The notes under the pieces: model-generated
Database searches by the model: none
What the model was told of the DNA's origin: nothing
Seen by the model: the letters and a program-made list of their open reading frames with translations, nothing else
Shown here: one piece after another, positions 1-10,345 of the stretch
Layout: every line of letters starts with the position of its first letter
Numbering within the stretch: the first letter of the stretch is position 1
Program-made: the position numbers and the translations under genes
Assembly: GCF_004136635.1 (NCBI RefSeq)
Contig: NZ_NOIU01000002.1
Span: 1-64,000, forward strand
Length of the DNA stretch: 64,000 nt
Reading direction: 5' to 3'
Source: Rothia halotolerans
GTDB lineage: Bacteria; Actinomycetota; Actinomycetes; Actinomycetales; Micrococcaceae

Positions 1-75
1 CCCGGTCGTTAAGGCTCTGTGCGCCGATGGTACTGCACCCGTGAGGTGTGTGGGAGAGTAGGACACCGCCGAAAA
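1..75 (+). rRNA. rrf: 5S ribosomal RNA, 3' part only
   Basis: The first 75 bases match the 3' half of an actinobacterial 5S rRNA, including the conserved GCGCCGATGGTACTGCA block and the closing GGGAGAGTAGGACACCGCCG. The 5' half lies outside the window. It marks the end of an rRNA operon transcribed rightward. The exact 3' end is placed by analogy. Confidence 0.93.
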
Positions 76-85
76 TATTTTTGTT

Positions 86-131
86 AGAGGGAGGGTCCGT
101 CACCGTGTGGTGACGGGCCCTCCCTCTTTTT
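86..131 (+). terminator. rRNA operon intrinsic terminator
   Basis: A stem of about 19 bp runs from AGAGGGAGGGTCCGTCACC (86-104) around a GTGT loop to its complement ending at 127, then continues into a run of T (127-131). Position and shape fit the terminator of the rRNA operon. Confidence 0.93.
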
Positions 132-475
132 GTGTTTAAGGGGGCCTCTTTCTCCTGCTGACCCCCTCGTACAGCGGGACGGGGCAGGCTTCTCAGAGCT
201 GGAGGGCACTGCGGCCGGGTCCTTCCGCTGTCGGTGGACGGCGTCGTGCGGATCCTGGGGTGGGCATGTGCGCTGGGAAGGGGGAGGGACTCTTCGGTCC
301 TTCTCCCTGGCTCAGGGAGGGGAACATGCTGAACATCGCCTAGGAGCGGGCACCGCTGTGTTGGGTCGTTCCCGGCGGGTTTCGTAGAATATTCCAGAAG
401 CCATCTTGGCGGGCCGGGCCGGCGCCCCTTCGGGCAGCGGCTCTACGCCACACATCTACATCGAGGAGTATCAGC
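132..475 (+). promoter_or_regulatory. Gene-free leader with a likely promoter for the first housekeeping genes
   Basis: This stretch of about 340 bases has no convincing gene. A possible promoter has -35 TTGGGT at 361-366, an 18-bp spacer and -10 TAGAAT at 385-390. A clear GAGGAG ribosome site at 463-468 lies 7 bases before the TTG start at 476. Nothing else was recognised. Confidence 0.5.
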
Positions 476-2563
476 TTGGCTGAGCACGAGCGTCGCGACG
501 GTGAACGGCGCGATCCGAGGGACCGGGGCCGCGGGCCGGGAGACCGAGAAGGACAGCGACGTCGTGACGGGGGGCCGAGCGACCGCGGGGGGTCCGGCTC
601 GGGCCGTCGCAATGACGGCGGCGGTGAGCGCCGCGGAGGATACTCGAACGATCGTCGCGACGGCGGCTTCTCCGCAGGATCCCGGCGGCGTGACGATCAG
701 CGCGGCGGATACGGCGGTGACCGTGATGGCCGTGGCGATCGCGGCTATGGGGCTGGGGCCCCCCGGCGCGAGGATCGCGGCGGCAGGGACGACCGGTCGG
801 CGCGCGGCGACCGGGGCTATCGCGAGGATCGCGGCTCCCGGGACGGGTACCGCGGCAGGAACGAGCGCGACGGCCGCGGATACGGAGAGGATCGCCGGGG
901 CGGGAACGACCGCGGCGGATACCGGGGCGATCGGCGTGACGACGGTCCCCGCCGTTCGGATCGCGGCGACCGCGGCGGGTTCGGCGGAGATCGGGACCGC
1001 CGCCCCCGGCGCGAGGATCGTCCGGAGCGCGACGGCTACCGTGGCGGACGCGATGATCGAGAGGATCGGCGGGGCGGCTCCCGCGGCTTCGACGATCGGG
1101 AGAACCGCAGCTTCCGCAGCGATCGCCGGGATGACCGCCGGGACAGCCGTCGTGATGGCCGGCGGGATGATCGTCAGGACAACCGTCGTGATGACCGGCG
1201 GGACAATCGCCGGGACGACCGCGGCGGGTTCCGGGGGGACCGGCGTCGTGAGGACGACCGCGGGCCCCGGCAGCGCCGGGACGAGCGCGGCGGCTCGCGC
1301 GAGGAGCGCCGGGACGGCCGCAGCGGCTTCCGCCACGACCCCCGCGAGCAGCGCCAGGGACATCGGGGCGGCCGTCCCGATCGGCCGGGAGCCAGGGAGG
1401 GGCAGCGTCCCCACCAGGACCGCGAGGGATACCGTCCCTCCCGTCCCAAGGCCCCGGAGGTCGACGAGGAGGTCACCGGGCGCGAGCTGGACAAGAGCGT
1501 CGCGCGCGAGCTGAGCGTCCTGGAGCCGGACAACGCGGCGCAGGTCGCCAAGCACCTCGTGATGGCCAGCCAGTACCTGGAGGTGGACCCCGAGTTCGCC
1601 CTGGAGCACGCGCTGGCCGCGGTGCGCCGCGGAGGCCGTGTGGCCGCCGTGCGCGAGGCCGCCGCGGTCGCCGCGTACGTCGCCGAGCACTTCGACGTCG
1701 CGCTCCGCGAGCTGCGCACCCACCGCCGCATGTCCGGCTCGAGCGAGCACCTCGCCCTGATCGTCGACTCCGAGCGCGCCCTGGGGCGCGTGGAGAAGGC
1801 CCTGGAGACCGCTGCGGAGCCCACCGCCAACAACCTGGAGCCCGCGCAGAAGGTCGAGGTGGCGCTCGTCGTCGCCGGCATCCACCGCGATCAGGGAGAC
1901 CTGCAGAGCGCCCGGCGCGCCCTGGAGATCCCCGAGCTGGACCGCAAGCGCGCGTTCTCCTACAGCCCTCGGCTCTTCGAGACGTACTCCGATATCCTGG
2001 AGGAGCTGGGTGAGACCCGCCAGGCCCGCTCGTGGGCGCGTCTGGCGGTCATCGCCGAGGCGGCCCTGGGACAGGGCCAGTTCGAGGAACCCGAGATCTA
2101 CGAGGTCGACGTCCTTCCCGACGAGGAGCCGGAGGGGACGCCGCTGCCCGACCCTGAGGAGGAGAGCATGAGCACCGACGACATCCAGCCCGAGGACATC
2201 CAGCCCGAGGAGGACCAGGTGAGCGTGGACGGCTTCGAGCCCGAGGAACTGGCCTCGGAGGAGGTGAAGACCGAGCTCGGCGACGTCGCCGACAAGCAGC
2301 TGCTGGAGGAGGAGGACCCCGGTTCCCCCGAGTCCACGGACGAGTCCGAGATCGAGGGCGACGTCGTGAGCGAGGACGTCACGGACCACGGCCCGGACGC
2401 GGACGGCGAGGCCGACCCGCAGGAGCTCGAGGGCGACGTCGTCCCCGAGGACGTCACCGGCGAGGACCCGGAGACCGAGCCCGTGCAGGAGATCGACCGC
2501 GAGACCGAGGAGTACCTCGAGGCGCTCGACGTCGAGGAGGAGGACGAAGACACCACCGCATGA
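476..2563 (+). CDS. Arg/Gly/Asp-rich protein with TPR-like helical middle and acidic tail
   Basis: A 695-residue protein with three parts. Residues 1 to about 320 are almost only R, D, G and E, with RDDRRDNRR- and RGG-like runs, so highly charged and probably disordered. Residues about 330-530 are a folded helical region that looks like TPR/helical hairpins, the part shared by actinobacterial homologues at this locus. Residues about 540-695 are a very acidic tail. The TTG start is chosen because GAGGAG sits 7 bases upstream and no ATG precedes the charged region. It overlaps the next gene by ATGA. RGG/RD-rich segments often bind RNA, and the gene follows an rRNA operon, but any RNA role is inference. 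Function unknown. Confidence 0.85.
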   Translation: MAEHERRDGERRDPRDRGRGPGDREGQRRRDGGPSDRGGSGSGRRNDGGGERRGGYSNDRRDGGFSAGSRRRDDQRGGYGGDRDGRGDRGYGAGAPRREDRGGRDDRSARGDRGYREDRGSRDGYRGRNERDGRGYGEDRRGGNDRGGYRGDRRDDGPRRSDRGDRGGFGGDRDRRPRREDRPERDGYRGGRDDREDRRGGSRGFDDRENRSFRSDRRDDRRDSRRDGRRDDRQDNRRDDRRDNRRDDRGGFRGDRRREDDRGPRQRRDERGGSREERRDGRSGFRHDPREQRQGHRGGRPDRPGAREGQRPHQDREGYRPSRPKAPEVDEEVTGRELDKSVARELSVLEPDNAAQVAKHLVMASQYLEVDPEFALEHALAAVRRGGRVAAVREAAAVAAYVAEHFDVALRELRTHRRMSGSSEHLALIVDSERALGRVEKALETAAEPTANNLEPAQKVEVALVVAGIHRDQGDLQSARRALEIPELDRKRAFSYSPRLFETYSDILEELGETRQARSWARLAVIAEAALGQGQFEEPEIYEVDVLPDEEPEGTPLPDPEEESMSTDDIQPEDIQPEEDQVSVDGFEPEELASEEVKTELGDVADKQLLEEEDPGSPESTDESEIEGDVVSEDVTDHGPDADGEADPQELEGDVVPEDVTGEDPETEPVQEIDRETEEYLEALDVEEEDEDTTA

Positions 2564-3555
2564 GCGCGCTGCTGAACTCCTTCGACGCGATCCTCTCCGA
2601 CCTGGACGGAGTGGTCTACGCCGGCCCCGATCCCATCCACGGCGCCGTCGAGTCGCTCAACCGCGCCCAGCGGGAGGGGACGGCGGTCGCCTACGTGACC
2701 AACAACGCCTCCCGCTCGGTGGACGCCGTGGCCGAGCACCTCAACGAGCTCGGCCTGTCCACCGACGGCGAGCACGTCGTCAGCTCCGCGCAGTCCGCGG
2801 CGAGGCTCGCCGCGGAGCGCCTCGGGCCGGGGGCGCCCGTGCACATCTGCGGGTCCCCGGCACTGACGCGGTGCGCCGAGGACGCGGGGCTGCGGGTCGT
2901 CCGCGAGGGGGAGCGGCCCCGGGCCGTCCTCCAGGGGTTCAGCCCCGAGCTCGGCTGGCAGGACCTGGCCGAGGCCTCGTACCTCCTGGCCGACCCCGAC
3001 GTCCTGTGGATCGCGTCCAACACCGACATGACGATCCCCAAGGAGCGCGGGATCGCGCCGGGCAACGGGACGCTGGTCTCCGCGGTGGCCGCGGCCACCC
3101 GCCGGGACCCGCTCGTCGCCGGGAAGCCCGGGGCCGCGATCTTCCGCACGATCACCGAGCGGCTCGGGGCCGAGCGGCCGGTCGTGCTGGGGGACCGGCT
3201 GGACACCGACATCCTGGGCGCCCACGAGGCCGGTCTGCCGAGCATCGCCGTGCTCACCGGGGTGCAGACGCCCCAGGACCTGCTCAACGCCCGGACCGCC
3301 GAGCGCCCCACCTACGTGCTGGAGAACCTCCGCCAGCTCTTCCGGGACTACGCGGCCCCCGAGGTCGAGTCCCGGGGCGAGGGGACGGCGGAGGCCCGGC
3401 TGGCGGGTCGCGCGCGGGCCGTCGCCGAGGGGCAGACCGTGACCATCGACGCCGGCCACGAGTCGATCGAGGGCTGGCGCGCGGGCATGAGCGCCTGGTG
3501 GGCGGCCCACCCGGAGGCGGAGACCGCGACCGAGGCTGAGATCCGGTGGCGGTGA
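2560..3555 (+). CDS. HAD-superfamily (class IIA, NagD-like) phosphatase
   Basis: 331 residues. HAD motif I is DLDGVVY with catalytic Asp14 and Asp16; the nucleotide-phosphatase-like cap follows, and motif IV is GDRLDTDI near residue 210. These are hallmarks of NagD/pNPPase-type cytosolic phosphatases. The substrate cannot be read from sequence; in this family it is often a sugar phosphate or a small phospho-metabolite. The ATG start overlaps the previous stop (ATGA), so it is translationally coupled. The extra C-terminal region of about 60 residues ends in an amphipathic segment typical of actinobacterial members. Confidence 0.9.
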   Translation: MSALLNSFDAILSDLDGVVYAGPDPIHGAVESLNRAQREGTAVAYVTNNASRSVDAVAEHLNELGLSTDGEHVVSSAQSAARLAAERLGPGAPVHICGSPALTRCAEDAGLRVVREGERPRAVLQGFSPELGWQDLAEASYLLADPDVLWIASNTDMTIPKERGIAPGNGTLVSAVAAATRRDPLVAGKPGAAIFRTITERLGAERPVVLGDRLDTDILGAHEAGLPSIAVLTGVQTPQDLLNARTAERPTYVLENLRQLFRDYAAPEVESRGEGTAEARLAGRARAVAEGQTVTIDAGHESIEGWRAGMSAWWAAHPEAETATEAEIRWR

Positions 3556-4082
3556 GCGAGGAGCCGGGCTCCGCATCGGTGAGCGAGGAGCGGGGCTCCG
3601 CCTCGGCGAGCGAGGACCAGGGCCCCGTGGCGATGAGCGAGGCCCAGCAGCCCGCGGCGGTGGGCGAACCTCAGGAACCCGCTGCGGGAAGCGGGGGCCG
3701 GGACTCCGCGGCGGAGGCAGAGGCCGCGGAGGCAGAGGCCCCGGACCCCGTCGCGCGGTTCGAGGGCACCGGCGAGCCGGACCGGCTCGAGGAGGCCCTG
3801 ACCGCGCTCGACGAGCTGCCGCTGGAGGAGCACGGCCCGGCCTACGAGCGCCTGCACGCCGAGCTGCGCCGCCTGCTCGACCGCGAACCCTCGGAGGTCC
3901 CGGAAGGGCTGCTGCGGGGCGTCCGGGAGCCCGCGGCGGAGGGACGGACGGCGGAGGGGCCGACGTCGGGAGCCGGCCTGGCCGCCGACGCCGCGCCGGC
4001 CGTGGATACCGGGATGCCCTCGCCCTCCGAGACGCCTGCGCCCTCCGAGACGTCCCCCGCCCCCGAGGCCGGCCGGCCGTGA
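3546..4082 (+). CDS. Hypothetical protein with low-complexity ends
   Basis: 178 residues starting at GTG, overlapping the HAD gene by 10 bases and the tlyA-like gene by 4. Residues 1-55 are Ser/Glu/Ala-rich imperfect repeats ([13 protein letters not shown]). A short conserved-looking helical core, about residues 60-105 (FEGTGEPDRLEEALTALDEL and LHAELRRLLD), is the only ordered part. The tail is Pro/Ala/Ser-rich. Tight packing between HAD and tlyA is common for a small gene at this locus in Micrococcales. No function is known to me. Confidence 0.75.
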   Translation: MAVSEEPGSASVSEERGSASASEDQGPVAMSEAQQPAAVGEPQEPAAGSGGRDSAAEAEAAEAEAPDPVARFEGTGEPDRLEEALTALDELPLEEHGPAYERLHAELRRLLDREPSEVPEGLLRGVREPAAEGRTAEGPTSGAGLAADAAPAVDTGMPSPSETPAPSETSPAPEAGRP

Positions 4083-4810
4083 GGCTGGACCGGCGCCTGG
4101 CCGAGTCCCACGGCGTCGCCTCCCGGACGCTCGCGGCCAAGCTGATCGCCGCCGGGCGGGTCAGCGTGGACGGCGTCGTGGTCGGCAAGGCCTCCCGCGA
4201 GGTCCCCGACGGGGCGCGCGTGGAGGTCCGTCCCGCCGAGGGGCGCGAGTACGTCAGCCGGGCCGGGCACAAGCTCGCCGGGGCGCTCGAGGCGTTCCCC
4301 GGCGTCGTCGTCGAGGGGAGGCGCTGCCTCGACGCCGGCGCCTCGACCGGAGGGTTCACCCAGGTCCTCCTCGAGGCGGGTGCGGCGCACGTGGCGGCCG
4401 CCGACGTCGGCCACGGCCAGCTGGACCCGCGCATCCGCGCCGACCCCCGGGTCACCGCCTACGAGGGGATGAACGTCCGGGACCTCGCCCCCGAGGCGGT
4501 CGGCGGGCCGGTGGAGCTGGTCGTGGGCGATCTCTCCTTCATCTCCCTGCGCCTGGTGGTGGGGCCGCTGGCGGGCGTCGTCGTGCCCGGCGGGGAGCTG
4601 ATCCTCATGGTCAAGCCGCAGTTCGAGGTCGGCCGGGCCGCGCTCGGCAAGGGCGGCGTGGTGCGGGACGAGGCCGCGCGGCGCCGGGCCGTCGAGGGCG
4701 TCCGCCGGGCCGCGGGCGAGGCGGGCCTGGAGGTCCTGGGCGAGGAGGCCTCGCCCCTGCCCGGGCAGGACGGCAACCGCGAGCACTTCCTGCACCTGCG
4801 CCGGTCCTGA
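4079..4810 (+). CDS. tlyA: TlyA-family rRNA 2'-O-methyltransferase
   Basis: 243 residues. An N-terminal S4 RNA-binding domain (about 1-60: RRLAESHGVASRTLAAKLI) is followed by an FtsJ-like Rossmann methyltransferase with SAM motif CLDAGASTGGFTQVLLEAG near 83-101 and GDLSFISLR near 150. TlyA enzymes 2'-O-methylate 16S and/or 23S rRNA (the C1409/C1920 sites in mycobacteria), and their loss gives capreomycin resistance. It starts at a GTG that overlaps the preceding stop. Length is normal. Confidence 0.93.
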   Translation: MRLDRRLAESHGVASRTLAAKLIAAGRVSVDGVVVGKASREVPDGARVEVRPAEGREYVSRAGHKLAGALEAFPGVVVEGRRCLDAGASTGGFTQVLLEAGAAHVAAADVGHGQLDPRIRADPRVTAYEGMNVRDLAPEAVGGPVELVVGDLSFISLRLVVGPLAGVVVPGGELILMVKPQFEVGRAALGKGGVVRDEAARRRAVEGVRRAAGEAGLEVLGEEASPLPGQDGNREHFLHLRRS

Positions 4811-4898
4811 CCGCGTCAATCCCCGGCCGCCTCGCCTAGGCTGGGGGAGTGCGGTCCTTCGAACGAGCCGCCCGCCCCGCGCCGAAAGGTCACCCGCC

Positions 4899-6032
4899 AT
4901 GTCCCGCAAGATCCTGCTCTTCGCCCACACCGGCCGCCCCGAGGCCACCGCCGCCGCGACCCAGGCCTGCGAGCGGCTGCGCCAGGCCGGGCTGACGCCG
5001 GTCATGAGCCGCGGCGACCTGGAGACCATCTTCGGCGACTCGACCGACACCTGCGGGGTGCGGGTCATGCACGAGAACGTCGCGCTGGACCAGATCGAGC
5101 TCGGCGTCGTGCTGGGCGGGGACGGGTCCATCCTGCGGGCGGCCGAGATGATGCGCCACACCGACATTCCGCTGATCGGGGTCAATCTCGGCCACGTGGG
5201 CTTCCTCGCGGAGTCCGAGCGGACTGACCTCGACGAGACGGTGGACCACATCGTCAACCGCACCTACACGGTCGAGGAGCGGATGGCCATCGACGTCGCG
5301 GTCTGGAACGCCGACCGGAAGATCCACCACACCTGGGCGCTCAACGAGGCCTCGGTGGAGAAGGGCAACCGGGAGAAGATGATCGAGGTGGTCATCGAGG
5401 TCGACGAGCTGCCGCTGAGCACCTTCGGCTGCGACGGCGTCGTCATGGCCACCCCCACCGGCTCGACCGCCTACGCCTTCTCCGGCGGGGGACCGGTGGT
5501 GTGGCCCGAGGTGGAGGCCATGCTGCTGGTGCCGCTGAGCGCGCACGCGCTGTTCTCCCGGCCCATGGTGACCTCCCCGAAGTCGACCATGGCGATCGAG
5601 ATCCTCCCCACCAACTCGAACTCGGGCGTACTGTGGTGCGACGGGCGCCGCATGCTGGAGCTGCCGCCGGGATCGCGGATCGAGGCGTGGCGCTCCGCGA
5701 AGCCGGTCCGGCTCGCCCGCATCCACCCCGCGCCGTTCTCGGAGCGGCTGGTGAACAAGTTCGAGCTGCCCACCCGCGGCTGGCGGGGGCCTCAGCAGGC
5801 GGGGCTCGGGCACGAGCCGGGCGCCCCCGCTGCCGAGCCGGGGACGGCAGCGGCCGCGGCGTCCTCCGCACCGGGGACCCCGGGCGCGCCGGCTCCCGCA
5901 GACGGCCGCGCCCCGGCGCCCGCCCGGAAGCCGGGCCCGGGCGCCGCCCCGGCCGTCTCCTCCGCCCCGGAGGAGCCCCCGCACACCACCGGAAACCGCA
6001 CGACGTCGCAGCACGAGGAGGACCAGGCATGA
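4899..6032 (+). CDS. nadK: NAD kinase
   Basis: 377 residues. It catalyses NAD + ATP (or polyphosphate) to NADP. The diagnostic GGDGS motif is near residues 73-77 (VLGGDGSILRAAE), followed by the NE-containing region and the glycine-rich ATPTGSTAYAFSGGGP block near 184-200. The catalytic core ends near residue 305. A C-terminal extension of about 70 residues is almost only A, P, G and E and is not part of the family fold. The start is ATG with AAAGG upstream. The stop overlaps recN (ATGA). Confidence 0.95.
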   Translation: MSRKILLFAHTGRPEATAAATQACERLRQAGLTPVMSRGDLETIFGDSTDTCGVRVMHENVALDQIELGVVLGGDGSILRAAEMMRHTDIPLIGVNLGHVGFLAESERTDLDETVDHIVNRTYTVEERMAIDVAVWNADRKIHHTWALNEASVEKGNREKMIEVVIEVDELPLSTFGCDGVVMATPTGSTAYAFSGGGPVVWPEVEAMLLVPLSAHALFSRPMVTSPKSTMAIEILPTNSNSGVLWCDGRRMLELPPGSRIEAWRSAKPVRLARIHPAPFSERLVNKFELPTRGWRGPQQAGLGHEPGAPAAEPGTAAAAASSAPGTPGAPAPADGRAPAPARKPGPGAAPAVSSAPEEPPHTTGNRTTSQHEEDQA

Positions 6033-7759
6033 TCGAGGAGATCAACATCCGCGACCTCGGGGTCATCACCAACGCGACCCTGCCCCTGGGGCCCGGGCTC
6101 ACCGTGCTGACCGGTGAGACCGGCGCAGGCAAGACCATGGTCGTCACGGCGCTGGGGATGCTGCTCGGCGCCCGATCGGACGCCGCCGCCGTGCGCAGCG
6201 GCGCGGGCTCCGCCCTGGCCCAGGCCGTGGTGCGGCTCCCCCCTGGCCACCGGGCCGTGCCGATGGTCGAGGAGGCCGGCGGCGAGGTCCTGGAGATCAC
6301 CGGCGAGGATCTCGCCGAGACCCACCCGCACGAGGTCATCCTCTCCCGGACCGTCAACGCCTCCGGGCGCTCCCGGGCGACCGTGGGCGGGGCCGCCGCG
6401 CCCATCGGCACGCTGGCCCGGCTCGGGGAGACCCTCGTGGCGGTGCACGGCCAGGCCGACCAGCTGCGGCTGAAGTCCGCCCAGGCCCAGCGCGAGACCC
6501 TCGACGCCTACGCCGGGGAGCGCCTGGCCGGGGTCCTGGGGGAGTACCGGGAGAACTACGAGCAGTACCGGGCCGCGGCGCAGGAGCTGCGCGAGGTCCG
6601 GGAGAACTCTCGGGCCCGCGCCTTCGAGGCCCAGAGCCTGACCGCCGCCCTGAAGGAGATCGACTCCGTCCAGCCCGAGGAGGGCGAGGAGGAGTCCCTC
6701 GACGCCGAGTCCGCCCGCCTGACCAACGTGGAGCAGCTGCGCGGCGCCGCCCAGACCGCCCAGGCGGCCCTGACCGGGGGGCACGACGCCGACCCCGACG
6801 CCGGCACCGTCTCCGTCCTGCTGGACGCCGCCCGCCGCGCCCTGGAGGCCGAGGCCGAGGACGACCCCGCGCTCGCCGAGCTCTCCCGGCGCGTGCGGGA
6901 GCTGATGATCCTCGCGACCGACGTCGGCGAGGAGCTCAGCGGCTACCTCTCCGACCTCGACGCCGAGGGCCCGGGCCGGCTCGCCCAGGTCGAGTCCCGC
7001 CGCGCCGCGCTGAAGAAGCTCACCCGCAAGTACGGCGCCGACATCCCGGAGGTCCTGGAGTGGGCCCGGGTCAACCGGGAGCGGCTCGAGCAGCTCACGG
7101 ACGACCCCGCCCGCGCCGAGGGCCTCGAGGACCGGCTGCGGCACCTCCGCTCGACCATGCAGGAGCAGGCCGAGGCCCTGGCCGGCCTGCGCCGGGAGGC
7201 GGGGGAGCGCCTCGCCGAGGCCGTCTCGCAGGAGCTGAGCGCGCTCGCGATGCCCAACGCCTCCTTGGTGGTGGGCGTGGAGGAGACCGAGAAGTTCGGC
7301 CCGGACGGCAAGGACGCGGTCTCCCTGATGCTCGCCCCGCACCGCGGCGCCGCGCCCCGCCCGCTGGGCAAGGGCGCCTCCGGCGGCGAGCTCTCCCGCG
7401 TGATGCTCGCCCTCGAGGTGGTGCTGGCGGAGGTGGACCCGGTGCCGACGTTCATCTTCGACGAGGTCGACGCCGGCGTCGGCGGCAAGGCCGCGGTGGA
7501 GATCGGCAAGCGGCTGTCGATGCTGGCCCGCCACGTCCAGGTGCTGGTGGTGACCCACCTCCCGCAGGTGGCCGCCTACGCGGACCGGCACGTGCTGGTG
7601 CTCAAGAGCGACGACTCGACGGTCAGCCGCGTCGACGTCCTGGACGGCTCCGAGCGGGTCGTGGAGCTGGCCCGGATGCTCGCCGGGCACGAGGACTCCG
7701 AGGCCGCCCGCCAGCACGCCAAGGAGCTGCTGCAGGGCGCGGGGCAGGCGGTCGAGTAG
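6029..7759 (+). CDS. recN: DNA repair protein RecN
   Basis: 576 residues, an SMC-like ATPase that acts in double-strand-break repair. Walker A is GETGAGKT near residues 27-34. A long coiled-coil middle (about 160-380) follows, then the ABC signature KGASGGELSRVMLA, Walker B FIFDEVDAGVGG and a histidine switch VTHLPQVAAYAD. The ATG at 6029 was chosen over in-frame upstream codons because it overlaps the nadK stop and begins with the standard MIEEINIRDLGVI. Translationally coupled to nadK. Confidence 0.96.
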   Translation: MIEEINIRDLGVITNATLPLGPGLTVLTGETGAGKTMVVTALGMLLGARSDAAAVRSGAGSALAQAVVRLPPGHRAVPMVEEAGGEVLEITGEDLAETHPHEVILSRTVNASGRSRATVGGAAAPIGTLARLGETLVAVHGQADQLRLKSAQAQRETLDAYAGERLAGVLGEYRENYEQYRAAAQELREVRENSRARAFEAQSLTAALKEIDSVQPEEGEEESLDAESARLTNVEQLRGAAQTAQAALTGGHDADPDAGTVSVLLDAARRALEAEAEDDPALAELSRRVRELMILATDVGEELSGYLSDLDAEGPGRLAQVESRRAALKKLTRKYGADIPEVLEWARVNRERLEQLTDDPARAEGLEDRLRHLRSTMQEQAEALAGLRREAGERLAEAVSQELSALAMPNASLVVGVEETEKFGPDGKDAVSLMLAPHRGAAPRPLGKGASGGELSRVMLALEVVLAEVDPVPTFIFDEVDAGVGGKAAVEIGKRLSMLARHVQVLVVTHLPQVAAYADRHVLVLKSDDSTVSRVDVLDGSERVVELARMLAGHEDSEAARQHAKELLQGAGQAVE

Positions 7760-7837
7760 GCCCGCCGTCCTCCCCGCCGCGGGCGAGGTGGCGGCGGACT
7801 CATCCGGGCCCCGGCGAGGTCCCCCGGAGGAGGACTC

Positions 7838-9538
7838 GTGATAGGCTCAAATTCCGTGGTGAATGATAAGAAGACAGCTTCGGCAACTGACCATTCCGAC
7901 GAGAAGATCACGCGGCAGATCTTCGTGACGGGCGGCGTCGCGTCGTCCCTCGGCAAGGGGCTCACGGCCTCGAGCCTCGGCCGTCTGCTCCGCTCCCGCG
8001 GCCTCTCCGTGACGATGCAGAAGCTGGACCCGTACCTCAACGTGGACCCCGGCACCATGAACCCCTTCCAGCACGGCGAGGTCTTCGTCACCGACGACGG
8101 CGCCGAGACCGACCTGGACATCGGGCACTACGAGCGCTTCCTGGACGAGCCCCTCGACGCCTCCGCCAACGTGACCACCGGCCAGGTCTACTCCACCGTG
8201 ATCGCCAAGGAGCGCCGCGGCGAGTACCTCGGCGACACCGTGCAGGTCATCCCGCACATCACGGACGAGATCAAGAACCGCATGCGGCGGCGCGCCACCG
8301 GCGGCGCCGACGCCCCGGACGTCATCATCACCGAGATCGGCGGGACGGTCGGCGACATCGAGTCGCAGCCCTTCATGGAGGCCGCGCGGCAGGTGCGCCG
8401 CGACGTCGGGCGCCGGAACGTGTTCTTCCTCCACGTCTCGCTGATCCCCTTCATCGGTCCCTCGGGCGAGATGAAGACCAAGCCCACCCAGCACTCGGTC
8501 GCCGCGCTGCGCGGGCTGGGCATCATCCCCGACGGGCTGGTCCTGCGCTCCTCGAGCGAGGTCTCCGAGCCGCTGAAGGCCAAGGTCGGCAGCGCGTGCG
8601 ACGTCGACACCGAGGCCGTCATCTCCTGCGCCGACGCGCCCAGCATCTACGACATCCCCAAGACCCTGCACGTCCAGGGCCTGGACACCTACGTGCTGGA
8701 CTACCTGGGCCTGGACTACGCCGAGGCCGACTTCACGGAGTGGGACAAGCTCCTGAAGACTGTGCACGAGCCGGCGCACCAGGTCACGGTCGGCCTGGTC
8801 GGCAAGTACGTGGACCTGCCGGACGCCTACCTCTCCGTCTCCGAGGCGCTGCGGGCCGGCGGCTTCGCCAACGACGCCAAGGTCCACCTCAAGTGGATCG
8901 CCTCGGACCTGTGCCAGGACCCGGAGAGCGCGGCCCACCAGCTCGGCGACGTCGACGCCGTCTGCGTCCCCGGCGGCTTCGGCATCCGCGGCCTGGACGG
9001 CAAGATCGGCGCGCTGCGCTACGCCCGCGAGAACGGCATCCCGACCCTGGGCCTGTGCCTGGGCCTGCAGTGCATGGTCATGGAGTACGCCCGCAACGTG
9101 GCCGGCCTCGAGGGCGCCTCCTCGACCGAGTTCGACCCCGAGACCCCCGCCCCGGTCATCGCGACCATGGAGGAGCAGAAGCAGTTCGTGGAGGGCGCCG
9201 GGGACCTCGGCGGCACCATGCGACTGGGGCTGTACCCCGCTAAGCTCGTCGAGGGCTCGGTCGTGGCCCGGGCCTACGGGACCACCGAGGTCGACGAGCG
9301 GCACCGCCACCGCTACGAGGTCAACAACGCCTACCGCGAGCAGCTCGACGACGCCGGGCTGGTCATCTCCGGCACCTCCCCGGACGGCCGCCTGGTCGAG
9401 TTCGTGGAGCTGCCCGCCTCGGAGCACCCGTTCTACGTCTCGACGCAGGCGCACCCGGAGTACCTCTCCCGGCCGACCCGCTCCCACCCGCTGTTCCGCG
9501 GGCTGGTCGCGGCGGCCCTGGAGCGCGCCGCGGGCTGA
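7838..9538 (+). CDS. pyrG: CTP synthase
   Basis: 566 residues. It makes CTP from UTP, ATP and glutamine. The N-terminal synthetase domain begins with [20 protein letters not shown]; the C-terminal class I glutamine amidotransferase has nucleophile Cys in [10 protein letters not shown] and the terminal His/Glu in [10 protein letters not shown]. The GTG at 7838 has a strong GGAGGAGG 5-7 bases upstream. GTG codons at 7856 and 7859 are alternatives that would give the more usual shorter N-terminus. Confidence 0.96.
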   Translation: MIGSNSVVNDKKTASATDHSDEKITRQIFVTGGVASSLGKGLTASSLGRLLRSRGLSVTMQKLDPYLNVDPGTMNPFQHGEVFVTDDGAETDLDIGHYERFLDEPLDASANVTTGQVYSTVIAKERRGEYLGDTVQVIPHITDEIKNRMRRRATGGADAPDVIITEIGGTVGDIESQPFMEAARQVRRDVGRRNVFFLHVSLIPFIGPSGEMKTKPTQHSVAALRGLGIIPDGLVLRSSSEVSEPLKAKVGSACDVDTEAVISCADAPSIYDIPKTLHVQGLDTYVLDYLGLDYAEADFTEWDKLLKTVHEPAHQVTVGLVGKYVDLPDAYLSVSEALRAGGFANDAKVHLKWIASDLCQDPESAAHQLGDVDAVCVPGGFGIRGLDGKIGALRYARENGIPTLGLCLGLQCMVMEYARNVAGLEGASSTEFDPETPAPVIATMEEQKQFVEGAGDLGGTMRLGLYPAKLVEGSVVARAYGTTEVDERHRHRYEVNNAYREQLDDAGLVISGTSPDGRLVEFVELPASEHPFYVSTQAHPEYLSRPTRSHPLFRGLVAAALERAAG

Positions 9539-9554
9539 TCCCGCGTCACGCCCC

Positions 9555-9596
9555 GACGCCCGGTGCCCGGCCTCCCACGGCCGGGCACCGGGCGTC
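9555..9596 (+). terminator. Terminator after pyrG
   Basis: A perfect 18-bp stem, arms 9555-9572 and 9579-9596, has a 6-base loop TCCCAC. There is no long T run, as is usual in high-GC actinobacteria. Confidence 0.85.
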
Positions 9597-9661
9597 TTCG
9601 CATCCGGAGATCTGCTCTGCGGGGGAGCGGGGGCGCCGCCCCGGCGCGGTAGCCTGGAGGG

Positions 9662-10345
9662 ATGAGCGAGACGAACCAGACCTCCGGCGCACAGGACCGG
9701 CCGGAGCCGGCCGACAGGATCAACCCCCGCGAGCTCCTCTCCCGGGAGACGCAGTTCGAGGGCTACGTGTTCGACGTCGTGCGGGAACGATTCCGCTTAA
9801 GCCCCGGCGAGGAGCCGCTGGCCCGGGACTTCATGCGCCACCCGGGCGCCGTCGCCATCGCCGCCCTCAACGAGCGCGACGAGATCCTGCTGATCAACCA
9901 GTACCGCCAGCCCACCGGCATGAACCTGTGGGAGATCCCGGCGGGGATGCTCGACGTCGAGGGCGAGTCGCCGCTCGCGGCCGCCCAGCGGGAGCTGCTC
10001 GAGGAGACGGACCTACGGGCCGAGACCTGGCACACCCTGGCCGAGTTCCACAACTCTCCCGGGGTCTCCACGGAGGCCAACCGGGTCTTCCTGGCCCGGG
10101 GCATCTCCGAGGTCCCCTCCGCCGAGCGGATCGAGCGCTCCGGGGAGGAGGCCGAGATCGTCGTCCGCTGGTTCCCCCTCGAGGTGGCGGTGAGCGCCGT
10201 GCTGTCCTCCCGGCTGCACTCTCCCTCCGCGGTGATCGCGATCCTGGCCGCCCGGGCCAGCGTCGAGCGCGGTCACGCCGACCTCGCCGACGCGCGCGCT
10301 GAATGGCCCGCCCACCCGCTCCTGCGGGAGGCGGCCGGGCGATGA
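9662..10345 (+). CDS. Nudix hydrolase, ADP-ribose pyrophosphatase-like
   Basis: 227 residues. The Nudix box near residues 96-118 ([20 protein letters not shown], then ETD) keeps the REL and EE metal ligands but has Thr where the consensus has Gly. The downstream HNSPG segment is typical of ADP-ribose diphosphatases. Likely reaction: ADP-ribose to AMP and ribose-5-phosphate, by family. ATG start; the stop overlaps xerD by ATGA, a gene order conserved in Micrococcales. Confidence 0.92.
   Translation: MSETNQTSGAQDRPEPADRINPRELLSRETQFEGYVFDVVRERFRLSPGEEPLARDFMRHPGAVAIAALNERDEILLINQYRQPTGMNLWEIPAGMLDVEGESPLAAAQRELLEETDLRAETWHTLAEFHNSPGVSTEANRVFLARGISEVPSAERIERSGEEAEIVVRWFPLEVAVSAVLSSRLHSPSAVIAILAARASVERGHADLADARAEWPAHPLLREAAGR

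Noticed and set aside
130-387. Small gene between the rRNA terminator and the first large gene
   Set aside because: The frame begins inside the terminator tract, has no ribosome site and gives a composition-driven peptide.
443-2389. Long open frame on the minus strand, antisense to the Arg/Gly/Asp-rich gene
   Set aside because: High GC and repeated codons keep several frames open. The plus frame has the ribosome site, ATGA coupling and a folded domain; the minus frame is Val/Leu/Ala filler.
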